Assembly (NCBI RefSeq): GCF_002243345.2
Contig: NZ_CP022655.2
Location: 1,080,001-1,144,000, forward strand
Length of the DNA: 64,000 bases
Origin: Paenibacillus sp. RUD330
Lineage (GTDB): Bacteria; Bacillota; Bacilli; Paenibacillales; Paenibacillaceae
Direction of reading: 5' to 3'
The notes under the pieces are model-generated. The model was not told the DNA's origin. It saw nothing but the letters and a program-made list of their open reading frames with translations, and made no database searches. This document shows positions 18,393 to 26,948 of this stretch, piece after piece. A program made the position numbers and the translations under genes. Each line of letters opens with the position of its first letter. The first letter of the stretch is position 1.

Positions 18393-18748
18393 CTACGGCA
18401 ATGCATCGTCAATCGGCCTGCAGGTGAGATCGCTGATCGGTCTCGGAAGCCCGTCTCTCGCGCAGAAGCGGCATTCCAGAATTTCCGGCGAGCTTGGCCG
18501 AGGAGGCTGCCGGGAAGGAGCGGCCTCCGCCTTGCACACAAAATGATGCATGTCAGGGTCCGGTTGTAATATACGCCCGTCAGCTGCCGGATTCCTGCCT
18601 TCAGCCCGACTTCTTCAAACACTTCTCCGGCAACCGTCTCCTCTGGGTCAGCCGCTCCGGTCGACTTCGGCAAACGAACCCCTCCTTCACGTTTTCCATT
18701 CTCGATATAGACACGCATGCACAGAAAAAGATGCGCCCTTTCCAGCAT
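18393..18748 (-). pseudogene. NUDIX hydrolase pseudogene
   Basis: On the minus strand a Nudix-box-like segment (ADPEETVAGEVFEEVGL) is followed by GVYYNRTLTCIILCA. The frame then shifts; the continuation in another frame reads SPEILECRFCARDGLPRPIS and IDDALP before TAG 18393, the usual Nudix C-terminus. The part before the Nudix box is also shortened. At least one frameshift and one deletion are evident, so no functional pyrophosphohydrolase is expected. Confidence 0.65.
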
Positions 18749-18894
18749 TGTCTGCCCGTTCCGGGAGGATATTTCAGCTGCCGCAGGCTTTCAACCGATT
18801 GGAAACGAAAAGGCAGAGCAGGGCAGGGGCTCATTTAAAGGAAAGCCGCTTTCAAGCACTGTCTGTTTCCTGCCTTTATGCGGTCGCGCTTTAA

Positions 18895-18923
18895 TTGACG
18901 AAATTTCAGTTCCCCCTTAAACT
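18895..18923 (+). promoter_or_regulatory. Promoter of the ABC importer operon
   Basis: TTGACG (18895-18900), 17-bp spacer, TAAACT (18918-18923), about 85 bases before the start of the substrate-binding protein gene. Confidence 0.5.
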
Positions 18924-19009
18924 GGGTACAGAAAGCTTTACAAAATGCTCAAAAGAGTGGATGCAAATCGGTCTGGACAAATTCATGAAATGGGAAAAGG
19001 GGTCTATTC

Positions 19010-20059
19010 ATGGGAAGAAAAAGAATGTGGGCATCCGCGCTCCTCGCGGTCGCCTTGATGACGGCGGCAGGCTGCGGGGCAAAAAACACGAATGAGGGCG
19101 GCTCGGCAAGCCCGGCTCCGTCCGCTGGAGGCGCAGCGGAAGGCAAAACGTATTCCATCGCCATCTCGCAAATCGTGGAGCATCCGTCTCTGGATGCGAC
19201 GCGCGAAGGCTTCCTCGCCGCCTTGAAGGATGCCGGCATCGTGGAGGGCGACAACCTCAAGGTCGACTTCAACAACGCTCAGGGCGACCAAAGCAACAAC
19301 CTGTCGATCGCTCAGAAGATCGCCTCCGGCAAGAACGATCTCGTGCTCGCCATCGCGACTCCATCCGCGCAGGCTGTAGCGGAGAAGGTCAAAAACGCGC
19401 CGATCCTGTTCGCGGCCGTCACAGATCCGCTCGACGCCAAGCTCGTCACGAGCCTGGACAAGCCCGGCGGCAACATCTCCGGAGCTTCCGACACGAACCC
19501 GGACGCCATCGTGCAGCTGATGGACTTCATCGCCTCCGACTTTCCGAATGTGAAATCCGTCGGCCTCGTCATCAACGAAGGCGAGTCCAACGCCGTCATC
19601 ATGGCCAAAAACGCCGAGCAGGCGCTCGCCAAGCATGACATCAAGCTGGTGAAGGCGCCGGTATCCAACACTTCCGAGGTGAAGCAGGCGGCCGAGTCGC
19701 TTGTAGGACGCGCGGACGCGCTCTTCACAACGCTCGACAACACGGTCATCAGCGGCGTCGACACGATCATCCAGGTGGCGAATGCCAAGAAGCTTCCTTT
19801 CTTCTCCAGCGACCGCGATACGGTCGAGAAGGGCGCCTTCGCCACAGTCGGCTTCAAATACTACGACCACGGTTATCAGGTCGGACAAATGGCGGCCGAG
19901 GTGCTGAAGGACGGCAAGAAGGTAGGGGACATGAAGGTAAGCATGCAGGAGAAGCTCGACCTCATCCTCAATCTCAAAGCCGCAGAGGCCCAGGGCATTG
20001 CCGTTACCGACGATATGAAGGCCAAAGTGAAAGACCAGGCATCCAACATCATCCAATAG
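19010..20059 (+). CDS. ABC transporter substrate-binding lipoprotein (TrpX/PF04392 type)
   Basis: 349 residues with a lipoprotein signal (hydrophobic stretch, then TAAGC at Cys22) and a Gly/Ser/Ala linker. The mature part is a two-lobe periplasmic-binding fold with the family's hallmarks: ISQIVEHPSLDATREGF near the start, VKSVGLVINEGESNA, and TVGFKYYDHGYQVGQMA near the end. The family binds tryptophan and other amino acids or small ligands; the ligand here is unproven. First gene of a three-gene importer operon with AAAGGGG before ATG 19010. Confidence 0.9.
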   Translation: MGRKRMWASALLAVALMTAAGCGAKNTNEGGSASPAPSAGGAAEGKTYSIAISQIVEHPSLDATREGFLAALKDAGIVEGDNLKVDFNNAQGDQSNNLSIAQKIASGKNDLVLAIATPSAQAVAEKVKNAPILFAAVTDPLDAKLVTSLDKPGGNISGASDTNPDAIVQLMDFIASDFPNVKSVGLVINEGESNAVIMAKNAEQALAKHDIKLVKAPVSNTSEVKQAAESLVGRADALFTTLDNTVISGVDTIIQVANAKKLPFFSSDRDTVEKGAFATVGFKYYDHGYQVGQMAAEVLKDGKKVGDMKVSMQEKLDLILNLKAAEAQGIAVTDDMKAKVKDQASNIIQ

Positions 20060-20075
20060 CTAAGAGGTGGCTTCC

Positions 20076-21026
20076 TTGATCCTATCCCTGAACGGAGCGG
20101 TTGCGCTTGGGCTCATGTACGCCCTGATGGCGCTCGGGGTCTACATCACGTATCGCATCCTTGATTTTCCCGATTTGACGGTAGACGGCAGCTTCACGAC
20201 GGGAGCCGGCATCGCAGCCGTGCTCCTGACGCATGGCTGGTCGCCGTGGATTGCCACGCTTGCCGCCTTCGGGGGCGGAATGGCAGCCGGCGCCTGCACA
20301 GGGCTGCTGCATACGAAGGGCAAGGTCAACGGCCTGCTGGCCGGCATCCTCATGATGATCGCCTTGTATTCCATCAATATGAGAATCATGGGCAAGCCGA
20401 ACGTGTCCATCTCGGGCGAGCACACGCTGCTCGGCAGCATCGCGGGCTCCGAATGGCTGACCTTCGGCGGCGTCTCCTGGTTCTATCCCGTCGTGCTGCT
20501 CGCCGTGGCGGTTGCCGCCAAGCTCCTTCTGGACGGGTTCCTGCACACCGATCTCGGCCTGGCGCTGCGGGCGACAGGCGACAACAAGCGGATGATCCGC
20601 AGCTTCGGCGGCAACACGGACCGCTCCACCGTGCTCGGCGTCAGCCTTTCCAACGGTCTCGTGGCGCTGTCCGGCGCGCTCATCGCGCAGGATGCCAGCT
20701 TCGCGGACATCAACATGGGCATCGGCATGATCGTCATCGGCCTCGCTTCCGTCATCATCGGCGAGGCTCTGCTCGGCGCTCGCGGCGTCTTCATGACGAC
20801 GCTCGCCGTGGTGGTCGGCGCCGTCGTCTACCGGATCGTCATCGCGCTGGCGCTGCGTTCCGACTTCCTTCACCTGGAGGCGTCGGATCTCAAGCTGATC
20901 ACGGCGGCGATCGTCATCATCGCGCTCGTCATTCCTACGGTCAACCGGTCGATGAAGCAGAAGCGGCAGGCGCGCAGGCGCACCGCCGAGCTTGCGGCCG
21001 GGACTGCCGGAAGGAGGGAAGCCTGA
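20076..21026 (+). CDS. ABC transporter permease (TrpY-like, BPD_transp_2 family)
   Basis: 316 residues. Start chosen at TTG 20076, five bases after AGAGGTGG; a GTG at 20067 lies inside that site. Eight or nine membrane segments; conserved GLMYALMALGVYITYR at the N-terminus and a cytoplasmic LGLALRATGDNKRMIRSFG segment that meets the ATPase. It forms the channel of the importer. Its TGA overlaps the ATG of the ATPase gene. Confidence 0.9.
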   Translation: MILSLNGAVALGLMYALMALGVYITYRILDFPDLTVDGSFTTGAGIAAVLLTHGWSPWIATLAAFGGGMAAGACTGLLHTKGKVNGLLAGILMMIALYSINMRIMGKPNVSISGEHTLLGSIAGSEWLTFGGVSWFYPVVLLAVAVAAKLLLDGFLHTDLGLALRATGDNKRMIRSFGGNTDRSTVLGVSLSNGLVALSGALIAQDASFADINMGIGMIVIGLASVIIGEALLGARGVFMTTLAVVVGAVVYRIVIALALRSDFLHLEASDLKLITAAIVIIALVIPTVNRSMKQKRQARRRTAELAAGTAGRREA

Positions 21027-21820
21027 TGCTGCATGTGCAATCGGTATCCAAGCTGTTCAACCCCGGCACGCCCGACGAGAAGGTCGCGCTCATGAACATC
21101 GGCCTGCGGCTGAAGGCGGGAGATTTCGTCACGGTCATCGGCAGCAACGGAGCGGGGAAGTCGACGCTCATGAATATGATCTCCGGCGTCATGAAGCCCG
21201 ACATCGGACGCATCTCCATCGCCGATGAGGACGTGACGGGAGTTTCCGAATCGAGCCGGAGCCGCTGGATCGGACGCGTCTTCCAGGATCCCATGGCCGG
21301 CACCGCGCCGAACATGACGATCGAAGAGAATCTGGCGATGGCCTACAAGCGCGGCAAGCCGCGCGGACTGGGCTGGGCGGTGTCGGGAGCGAAGCGCGGA
21401 CTGTTCCGACAGGAGCTCAGCCGCCTCGGCATCGGGCTGGAGAACCGGCTGCGCGCCAAGGTCGGCCTGCTGTCCGGCGGCGAGCGCCAGGCGCTCAGCC
21501 TGCTGATGGCCACCTTCACCAAGCCGGACATCCTGCTGCTCGACGAGCATACGGCCGCGCTCGATCCGGCGAGGGCGGAGCTGATCACCCGGCTGACGGA
21601 AAGCATCGTGCGCGACATGGGCCTTACGACGCTGATGGTCACCCACAACATGGAGCAGGCCATCCGGCTCGGCAACCGGCTGATCATGATGGACAAAGGC
21701 CGCATCATCCTCGATATTCCCGAGAGCCGCAAGCAGGGACTCACGGTCCAGGAGCTGCTGAGGGAGTTCGAGGGCATCAGCGGCCAGAAGCTGTCGGACG
21801 ACCGGCTCATCCTGGGCTAG
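21026..21820 (+). CDS. ABC transporter ATP-binding protein (TrpZ-like)
   Basis: 264 residues from ATG 21026 (TGATG overlap with the permease gene, AAGGAGGGAA upstream). Walker A GSNGAGKST, Q-loop GRVFQDPMAGTAPN, signature LSGGERQALSLLM, Walker B ILLLDEHTAALDP and switch His in VTHNMEQA are intact. It energises the importer formed with the two preceding gene products. Confidence 0.95.
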   Translation: MLHVQSVSKLFNPGTPDEKVALMNIGLRLKAGDFVTVIGSNGAGKSTLMNMISGVMKPDIGRISIADEDVTGVSESSRSRWIGRVFQDPMAGTAPNMTIEENLAMAYKRGKPRGLGWAVSGAKRGLFRQELSRLGIGLENRLRAKVGLLSGGERQALSLLMATFTKPDILLLDEHTAALDPARAELITRLTESIVRDMGLTTLMVTHNMEQAIRLGNRLIMMDKGRIILDIPESRKQGLTVQELLREFEGISGQKLSDDRLILG

Positions 21821-21867
21821 ACAGGCCTTCCTCCAGGGGCCGATCGGCCGCAGCGAGAGAGTCCGCG

Positions 21868-21969
21868 CAAGCTGCGCGGAGATCCAAGCGCACGGCTGCA
21901 AGGAGAACCAAGCCGCAAGGCTGCAAGGAGAACCAAGCGGGAGGCGGCAAGGAGATCCAAGCGCAAGGC
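21868..21969 (+). repeat. About four degenerate copies of a 25-bp repeat
   Basis: Units share CTGCAAGGAGAACCAAGC (variants GGCAAGGAGATCCAAGC and GCGGAGATCCAAGC). It sits in the 3' flank of the ABC importer operon and is non-coding. Confidence 0.7.
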
Positions 21970-21990
21970 GGCCTTTTAAGACAGCCGATG

Positions 21991-22020
21991 AAAGCCTGCC
22001 CTGCATAGGGCAGGCTTTCG
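21991..22020 (+). terminator. Hairpin after the ABC importer operon
   Basis: AAAGCCTGCCC-TGCATA-GGGCAGGCTTT, an 11-bp stem. The T-run is only three bases, so termination may be modest. Confidence 0.6.
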
Positions 22021-22101
22021 GCATGATCGGGGGACGCTGCCGGGTGGACTCCCGGTTCCACGAAGGAACGACAGCAACGACAGCGAAAGGAAAGGTAAAG
22101 C

Positions 22102-22734
22102 ATGAAGATGGATTCCATCCCTGACCGCGAGCCCCAGTCCTCTCCGCGGCCGCAGCTCGTGCTTGATGCGGGAGGCGTGCTCGTCACCAATCTGACGCCT
22201 TCCATGTGGCGGGAGCTGGCGGATATAAGCGGCCATGGCTACGGCGAGCTGAGGGACAGTTACAAGCGCGATATAGCGGGAAGGCTGTGGACGGGAGAGC
22301 AGGCTGCGCCGGAATTTTACCGCTGGATCGCCGGCTTCCATCCCGATTGGACGGAAGGGGACGCAGAGAAGCTGCTGAGATCCCATCTTCTGCCGCTGCC
22401 CGCCATGGACAGGCTGCCGGAGCTGGCACGGTCGGCCGACGTGCATCTGCTCAGCAACCATGTCTCGGAATGGCTTCGGCCGGTGCTGGAGCCGGCAGCG
22501 GAATGGCTTGCGAGCTTGACGATCTCCAGCGAGGAAGGTCTGAGCAAGCCGGATCCGGCGCTGCTGGAGCGGTGCGCGGGCAAGCTGGAGCCGGGCGCTC
22601 CGGTCCTGTTCGTGGATGACTCGCCCCGCAATGTCGCGGCCGCCGAGGCGTTCGGCTGGCATGCGCTGCTTGCGGACGATGACGGTCTGTGGGTGGATGC
22701 GGCGTCTGAGCGGCTGCGCGCCATGAAGCTTTGA
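22102..22734 (+). CDS. HAD-superfamily hydrolase-like protein
   Basis: 210 residues. Motif I reads LVLDAGGVLV: the nucleophile Asp is present, and the usual acid/base Asp two residues later is Gly, as in the HAD-IA DxGGV subgroup. Motif II is LLSNH, motif III Lys lies in LSKPDPALLERC, and motif IV is FVDDSPRNV. A small-molecule phosphatase is likely; the substrate is unknown. ATG 22102 follows AAAGG. Monocistronic between two hairpins. Confidence 0.8.
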   Translation: MKMDSIPDREPQSSPRPQLVLDAGGVLVTNLTPSMWRELADISGHGYGELRDSYKRDIAGRLWTGEQAAPEFYRWIAGFHPDWTEGDAEKLLRSHLLPLPAMDRLPELARSADVHLLSNHVSEWLRPVLEPAAEWLASLTISSEEGLSKPDPALLERCAGKLEPGAPVLFVDDSPRNVAAAEAFGWHALLADDDGLWVDAASERLRAMKL

Positions 22735-22796
22735 GCCGGCGCCATGCGTTCCGCCTATCGTTTAGATTTCTGCAGGATGGGTTTAAATGGAAAGAA

Positions 22797-22843
22797 AGGA
22801 GGCTGCACTCCGCCATCTTCCAAGGCGGCTGGCGCAGCCTCCT
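22797..22843 (+). terminator. Hairpin after the HAD gene
   Basis: AGGAGGCTGC pairs with GCAGCCTCCT, and an inner CCGCC/GGCGG stem lies inside; then GTTTGCC. The U-tract is weak. Confidence 0.55.
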
Positions 22844-22890
22844 GTTTGCCTGTTATTCCCTCCGGCAGGGACTTTTCCCCGGACATGCGG

Positions 22891-22896
22891 TATAAT
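22891..22896 (+). promoter_or_regulatory. -10 element of the glycosylation unit
   Basis: Perfect TATAAT about 60 bases before the GT2 start. No good -35 is seen at 16-18 bp upstream. Confidence 0.45.
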
Positions 22897-22954
22897 AGGG
22901 CTAATTTTCGCGGCAGCCCGGGCGGCAGCCGGAAGCTTAGGAGTGAGTTTTGCC

Positions 22955-23995
22955 ATGAGAGAACATAAGCCTGTACTGGGCGTCGTCGTGCCCTGTTATA
23001 ACGAAGAGGAAGTGCTGGAGCTGACCGCGCCCGAGCTGGACGGCATGCTGGAGAGCATGGAGAAGGAAGGCATCATCGCGCCGGGGAGCTTCATCATGTT
23101 CGTCAACGACGGCAGCAAGGACGGCACGTGGCCGCTGATCGCGGATCTGGCTTCGCGCTATCGGAGAGTATCGGGGCTCAATCTGGCGGCCAACGTCGGC
23201 CATCAGAACGCCCTGCTCGGGGGGCTGATGACAGCGAAGCGCCATGCGGACTGCCTCGTCTCGATCGACGCCGACCTGCAGGATGACGTCCGGGCGATCC
23301 GCGACATGGTGCTCCGCTATCTGGAAGGCTGCGAGATCGTCTACGGCGTGCGCAGCAGCCGGCAGCGCGACACCTGGTTCAAGCGCACGACAGCCGAGGG
23401 CTTCTACAAGGTCATGGAAGGGCTGGGCCTGCGCATCGTGAACAACCACGCCGATTACCGGTTGATGAGCCGCCGGGCGCTGGACGAGCTGGAGAAGTTC
23501 ACGGAGGTGAACCTGTTCCTGCGCGGCATCGTGCCGATGCTCGGCTTCCAGACCGGCGTCGTGTATTACGAGCGGCTGGAGCGCGCAGCCGGCGAGTCCA
23601 AGTACCCGCTCAAGAAAATGATCAGCTTCGCTCTGGAGGGGATCACCTCCTTGTCCGTCAAGCCGATCCGCATGGTGACGGCCGCCGGCTTCATCGTGTT
23701 CGGCGTCAGCATCGTGATGGGTCTGTACGCGCTGATCTCCAAGATGTTCGGCAACACCGTCTCCGGCTGGGCGTCGCTGATCGTCTCGCTCTGGTTCATC
23801 GGCGGCGTGCAGCTGCTGTCGGTCGGCTTGATCGGCGAGTACATCGGCAAAATCTATCGCGAAGTCAAAAGGCGTCCGCTCTATATCGTGGAGCGCGAAG
23901 TGGAGCCTGCGGTCCGTCCCGCGTCCGCTGGGATCCCAGCGGCAAAGTCTCCGAGCGGTCCCGACGCGCTGAGCTATCTGGGGGTGCAGCCGTGA
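22955..23995 (+). CDS. Membrane GT2 glycosyltransferase (polyprenyl-phosphate glycosyltransferase, GtrB/Dpm1-like)
   Basis: 346 residues from ATG 22955 after TTAGGAGTGAG. GT-A domain (1-230): VVPCYNEEEVL, FVNDGSKDGTW, the DXD-containing SIDADLQDD, and NNHADYRLMSRRAL. Two membrane helices (about 240-265 and 275-300) precede the LIGEYIGKIYREVKRRP tail typical of GtrB/ArnC/Dpm1 enzymes. It likely charges a lipid carrier with a sugar on the cytoplasmic face. It overlaps the following multi-span gene by four bases, forming a donor-synthase plus transferase unit. Confidence 0.9.
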   Translation: MREHKPVLGVVVPCYNEEEVLELTAPELDGMLESMEKEGIIAPGSFIMFVNDGSKDGTWPLIADLASRYRRVSGLNLAANVGHQNALLGGLMTAKRHADCLVSIDADLQDDVRAIRDMVLRYLEGCEIVYGVRSSRQRDTWFKRTTAEGFYKVMEGLGLRIVNNHADYRLMSRRALDELEKFTEVNLFLRGIVPMLGFQTGVVYYERLERAAGESKYPLKKMISFALEGITSLSVKPIRMVTAAGFIVFGVSIVMGLYALISKMFGNTVSGWASLIVSLWFIGGVQLLSVGLIGEYIGKIYREVKRRPLYIVEREVEPAVRPASAGIPAAKSPSGPDALSYLGVQP

Positions 23996-25449
23996 GAGCA
24001 CGCTTCCGAATCGAATATTTGGCCGCCGCCGGCGCGGCCGGGATCATCATCTGGCTGCTGTTCACCCGTCCCTTCATCGGCATGGCCGATTCGGGGGACT
24101 TTTTGCGCGTGCTTATGACGGCGGGACTGGACTACAATCCTGCCGCCACTACATACGAGGACCGTTTCTTCAGCTACGCCAACCAGCATTTCGCTTATGG
24201 GAGCCTGAGAGGGGCGTACATCACCTCGCAGCTGATTCCGGTCTTCATCGCGCGGGGGCTGGGATGGATCTATGATTCGTCCCTGTTCAACGTCCGCATT
24301 CTGGCGGCGGTGTACGGAGCGCTGCTGATCGCAGCGGTCTACCTGCTGGTCCGCACGGGCAGGAAATATTCCATGGCGGCAGGCGTCGTTCTGACGGCCG
24401 GGCTGCTGTTCATCTTCCTGGATGTCCGCTACTTGGCCTACTTCAATTCCTTCTTCGCCGAGCCGGTGTCGCTGATCTTCCTTCTGCTCACGCTCGGAAC
24501 GGGCCTCCGGCTCGCCCATCAGGAGCAGCCGGGCCGCTGGACGCTGATCTTCTTTTTCTTCTGCGTGTTCATGCTCGTCTGCGGCAAGCTGCAGAATACC
24601 CCGCTGGGCGTCGTATTCGCCCTCTACGGGCTCCGCTTCCTGCCGCTCCGCTGGGACCGGGCCTGGCGCAAGCTCGTGCTGATCTGCTGCTCCGCGCTGT
24701 TCCTGCTGTCGGCGCTGCTGTACGCGTTCGCCCCGGACGGGCTGAAGCATATCAACCTGTACCAGACCGTCTTCTACGGCATTCTGAACGGCTCTCCCGA
24801 TGTGAAAGGAGATCTCGACGCTCTCGGCTTGCCGCAGAAGCTGGCGGGCAACGCCGGCTCGAACTATTTCCAGAGCGATGTTCCGATCAAGCAGGACGCG
24901 CCGGAAATGAAGGCCGACTTCTACGACCGGATGTCCCACGGCAAGGTCATGCTCTATTACGCGGCCCATCCGCAGCGGCTGATCGGCCTCATGGAGCGCG
25001 CCGCCCGCCAGAGCGTCTACTTGAAGCCGGGCTACCTCGGCAACTACGAGAAGGCCGAAGGCAAGCCGCCGGGCGCGTTCAACGATACGTACAGCGGCTG
25101 GAGCCGGTTCAAGGCCGCGCATATGCCGAATTCGCTGCTGTTCATCGTCCTGTTCTACATCGTGTATTACGGCGTATGCGTGATCGAATGGCTGCGCGCG
25201 AGAGAGGGATCGGCCAAAATGACCTCCGAGCTGCTCATGCTCGTCGGCTTCGTCGGCTTCTTCGCTTTCCTGATTCCGATCATGGGCGACGGCCTGGCCG
25301 ACATCGAGAAGCATCTGTTCCTGTTCAATGCCGCCTACGACATCATGCTGCTGGCTTCCGTGACCTGGCTGGCGTACCGCATCGCGGTGCTGCTCGGGTT
25401 CGGAAGAGACGGCAGGAGAATCAGCTACAGCTCGTACCGGCAACCGTAA
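23992..25449 (+). CDS. Multi-pass membrane GT-C-like glycosyltransferase (WsfD-like)
   Basis: 485 residues, GTG 23992 overlapping the previous stop. About ten to twelve membrane spans with an early acidic loop (GMADSGDFLRV) in the position of the GT-C catalytic Asp, and a large outer loop (about 255-375) before the last spans. Overall design resembles the WsfD hexosyltransferase of S-layer glycan loci, as I remember it. Paired with the GtrB-like enzyme, it probably moves a sugar from a lipid carrier to a surface glycan or protein. Ends at a strong terminator. Confidence 0.75.
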   Translation: MRARFRIEYLAAAGAAGIIIWLLFTRPFIGMADSGDFLRVLMTAGLDYNPAATTYEDRFFSYANQHFAYGSLRGAYITSQLIPVFIARGLGWIYDSSLFNVRILAAVYGALLIAAVYLLVRTGRKYSMAAGVVLTAGLLFIFLDVRYLAYFNSFFAEPVSLIFLLLTLGTGLRLAHQEQPGRWTLIFFFFCVFMLVCGKLQNTPLGVVFALYGLRFLPLRWDRAWRKLVLICCSALFLLSALLYAFAPDGLKHINLYQTVFYGILNGSPDVKGDLDALGLPQKLAGNAGSNYFQSDVPIKQDAPEMKADFYDRMSHGKVMLYYAAHPQRLIGLMERAARQSVYLKPGYLGNYEKAEGKPPGAFNDTYSGWSRFKAAHMPNSLLFIVLFYIVYYGVCVIEWLRAREGSAKMTSELLMLVGFVGFFAFLIPIMGDGLADIEKHLFLFNAAYDIMLLASVTWLAYRIAVLLGFGRDGRRISYSSYRQP

Positions 25450-25452
25450 CGC

Positions 25453-25492
25453 AAGCCTTCCGCAGAGACGATCTGGCGGAAGGCTTTTTTTG
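25453..25492 (+). terminator. Terminator after the glycosylation unit
   Basis: AAGCCTTCCGC and GCGGAAGGCTT form an 11-bp perfect stem, then TTTTT. Confidence 0.92.
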
Positions 25493-25520
25493 CTTTGGGG
25501 GATAGAGGTGCGGGGCGGCG

Positions 25521-25549
25521 TTGCCGAAAAGGGCGGCGGGCGTTATAGT
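25521..25549 (+). promoter_or_regulatory. Promoter of the MerR regulator gene
   Basis: TTGCCG (25521-25526), 17-bp spacer, TATAGT (25544-25549). A TCGAAGTCGA sequence lies about 25 bases downstream and resembles the operator half-site at the SDR promoter. Confidence 0.5.
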
Positions 25550-25609
25550 GAAGTGGCATTGGTTAGAGTGCTGTCGAAGTCGAATGCTTGGATGATCGGG
25601 AGGGAAACC

Positions 25610-25984
25610 ATGTATACGATCCATGAAGTGGCCGAAATCTGCGACCTGTCCGCGCACACGCTCCGTTTCTACGACAAAGAGGGGCTGCTCCCGTTCGTGG
25701 CACGGAACAAGTCCGGGAACCGGATATTCACGGAACAGAATCTCGAAATGGTGAAGCTGATCTGCTGCTTGAAGAACACCGGCATGCCGATCAAGGCGAT
25801 CAAATCGTACATGGACATGTTCATGGAAGGCCCGGGTACGATGGAGCCGAGAAAAGAAATGATGATCGCCCACGGCAAGGAAGTGCAGAGGCAGATCGCG
25901 GAGCTGAAAAAGAACCTGAACATCATCAAGCTCAAAATCGCCTTCTACGATTCCAACAAGGGCGGGTCTCCGGCCGGCCATTGA
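25610..25984 (+). CDS. MerR-family transcriptional regulator
   Basis: 124 residues from ATG 25610 (GGGAGGG upstream). N-terminal winged helix (MYTIHEVAEICDLSAHTLRF, YDKEGLLPF) then the family's wing and a C-terminal coiled coil (about 75-115) for dimerisation; no effector domain and no metal cysteines. This short type (AdhR-like) controls aldehyde or electrophile responses next to oxidoreductase genes. The facing SDR gene has a 19-bp-spacer promoter with a palindrome, which is the expected MerR target. Confidence 0.9.
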   Translation: MYTIHEVAEICDLSAHTLRFYDKEGLLPFVARNKSGNRIFTEQNLEMVKLICCLKNTGMPIKAIKSYMDMFMEGPGTMEPRKEMMIAHGKEVQRQIAELKKNLNIIKLKIAFYDSNKGGSPAGH

Positions 25985-26028
25985 GAAGCTAATAGAGCTG
26001 CCGCGTCCATGCAGCGGGTGTGGGGATA

Positions 26029-26073
26029 GGAAAAGGAAAGGGAAAGGAAAAGGAAAGGGAAAGGCAAAGAAAA
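26029..26073 (+). repeat. Polypurine GGAAA tract
   Basis: Repeating GGAAAA/GGGAAA units on the + strand with one C interruption at 26065. Simple-sequence tract between convergent genes. Confidence 0.8.
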
Positions 26074-26105
26074 CCAAAAAACCGCCGTCGCGGTTTTTTT
26101 GGTTT
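26071..26105. terminator. Bidirectional terminator between the MerR and SDR genes
   Basis: The A-rich arm AACCAAAAAACCGC, loop CGTC, then GCGGTTTTTTTGGTT. It gives a U-tract on both strands. Confidence 0.85.
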
Positions 26106-26131
26106 GAAGGCGATATGGCTGCAAAAACGGA

Positions 26132-26896
26132 TCAGAGCATCATGCCGCCGGAGGCTTCAATCCGCTGCCCGTTCACCCAGCCCAACGCCGGGGAGCATAG
26201 TGCCGCGACGACTCCGCCGATATCGTCGGCTTCGCCCGGGCGGCCTAGCGCTGTCACGGAGCCGATGAGGCTCTGCGCCGCCTTGTCCTCCCGCAGGGAG
26301 CCGCCTCCGAAGTCCGTCATGATCGCGCCGGGAGCGAGCGTGTTGACCCGGATGCCCCTTTTGCCGAATTCCTTGGCCATGTAGCGGGTCAGCACTTCGA
26401 CGGCGCCTTTCATCGCCGCATAGGCGGCGCTGCCTTCGAAGGTGAAGCGGGCCAGTCCCGAGGAGACGTTGATGATGCCCCCGTTGTCCGCGAGAAGGGG
26501 GAGCAGCGCCTGGGTCAGGAAGAAGACTCCCTTGAAGTGGACGTTGACGAGGCTGTCGAACTGTTCCTCCGTCGTGTCGGCAATGGATGCCTTCAAGCCG
26601 AAGCCGGCGTTGTTGACCAGGAAGTCGATGTGCGTCCGCCCCCACTTGGAAGCGAGAATGTCCTTCAGCTGCTCCGCGAAAGCCGGGAACGAGGACACGT
26701 CGCCGGCATCGAGCCTCAGCGCGGCCGCTTTGCGTCCCAAACTCTCCAGTCCGGCGGCAGCCTGCACCGCAAGCTCTTCCCGGCTGTTATACGTCAGGAT
26801 GACGTCCACTCCGGCCCGGGCGAGCGCTTCGGCCGCGTTCCTGCCGAGTCCCCGGCTGCCTCCCGTGATGAGGGCGATCTTCGCTGTTTCCGTCAT
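26132..26896 (-). CDS. SDR-family oxidoreductase
   Basis: 254 residues; ATG 26896 is eight bases after GAGGAG (the ATG at 26902 is too close to it). Cofactor loop TGGSRGLGRNAAEAL, NNAG motif, catalytic Ser in INVSSG and the YAAMK (YxxxK) dyad are intact, so an active NAD(P)H-dependent reductase/dehydrogenase is expected. Substrate unknown. The promoter at 26949-26979 carries MerR-type architecture, linking expression to the MerR regulator encoded on the opposite side. Confidence 0.92.
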   Translation of the reverse strand: MTETAKIALITGGSRGLGRNAAEALARAGVDVILTYNSREELAVQAAAGLESLGRKAAALRLDAGDVSSFPAFAEQLKDILASKWGRTHIDFLVNNAGFGLKASIADTTEEQFDSLVNVHFKGVFFLTQALLPLLADNGGIINVSSGLARFTFEGSAAYAAMKGAVEVLTRYMAKEFGKRGIRVNTLAPGAIMTDFGGGSLREDKAAQSLIGSVTALGRPGEADDIGGVVAALCSPALGWVNGQRIEASGGMML

Positions 26897-26948
26897 ATCC
26901 ATCTCTCCTCACATCAAGTTGCCGGTCTTGCTCATCCGGCTTGCCTTC

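Noticed and set aside
20246..21025. Long frame fused in front of the ABC ATPase
   Set aside because: Out-of-frame reading of the permease gene; the ATPase has a proper start at 21026.
24001..25443. Long minus-strand frame opposite the membrane transferase
   Set aside because: Antisense shadow rich in Asp, Glu, Arg and His, typical of complement of hydrophobic codons.
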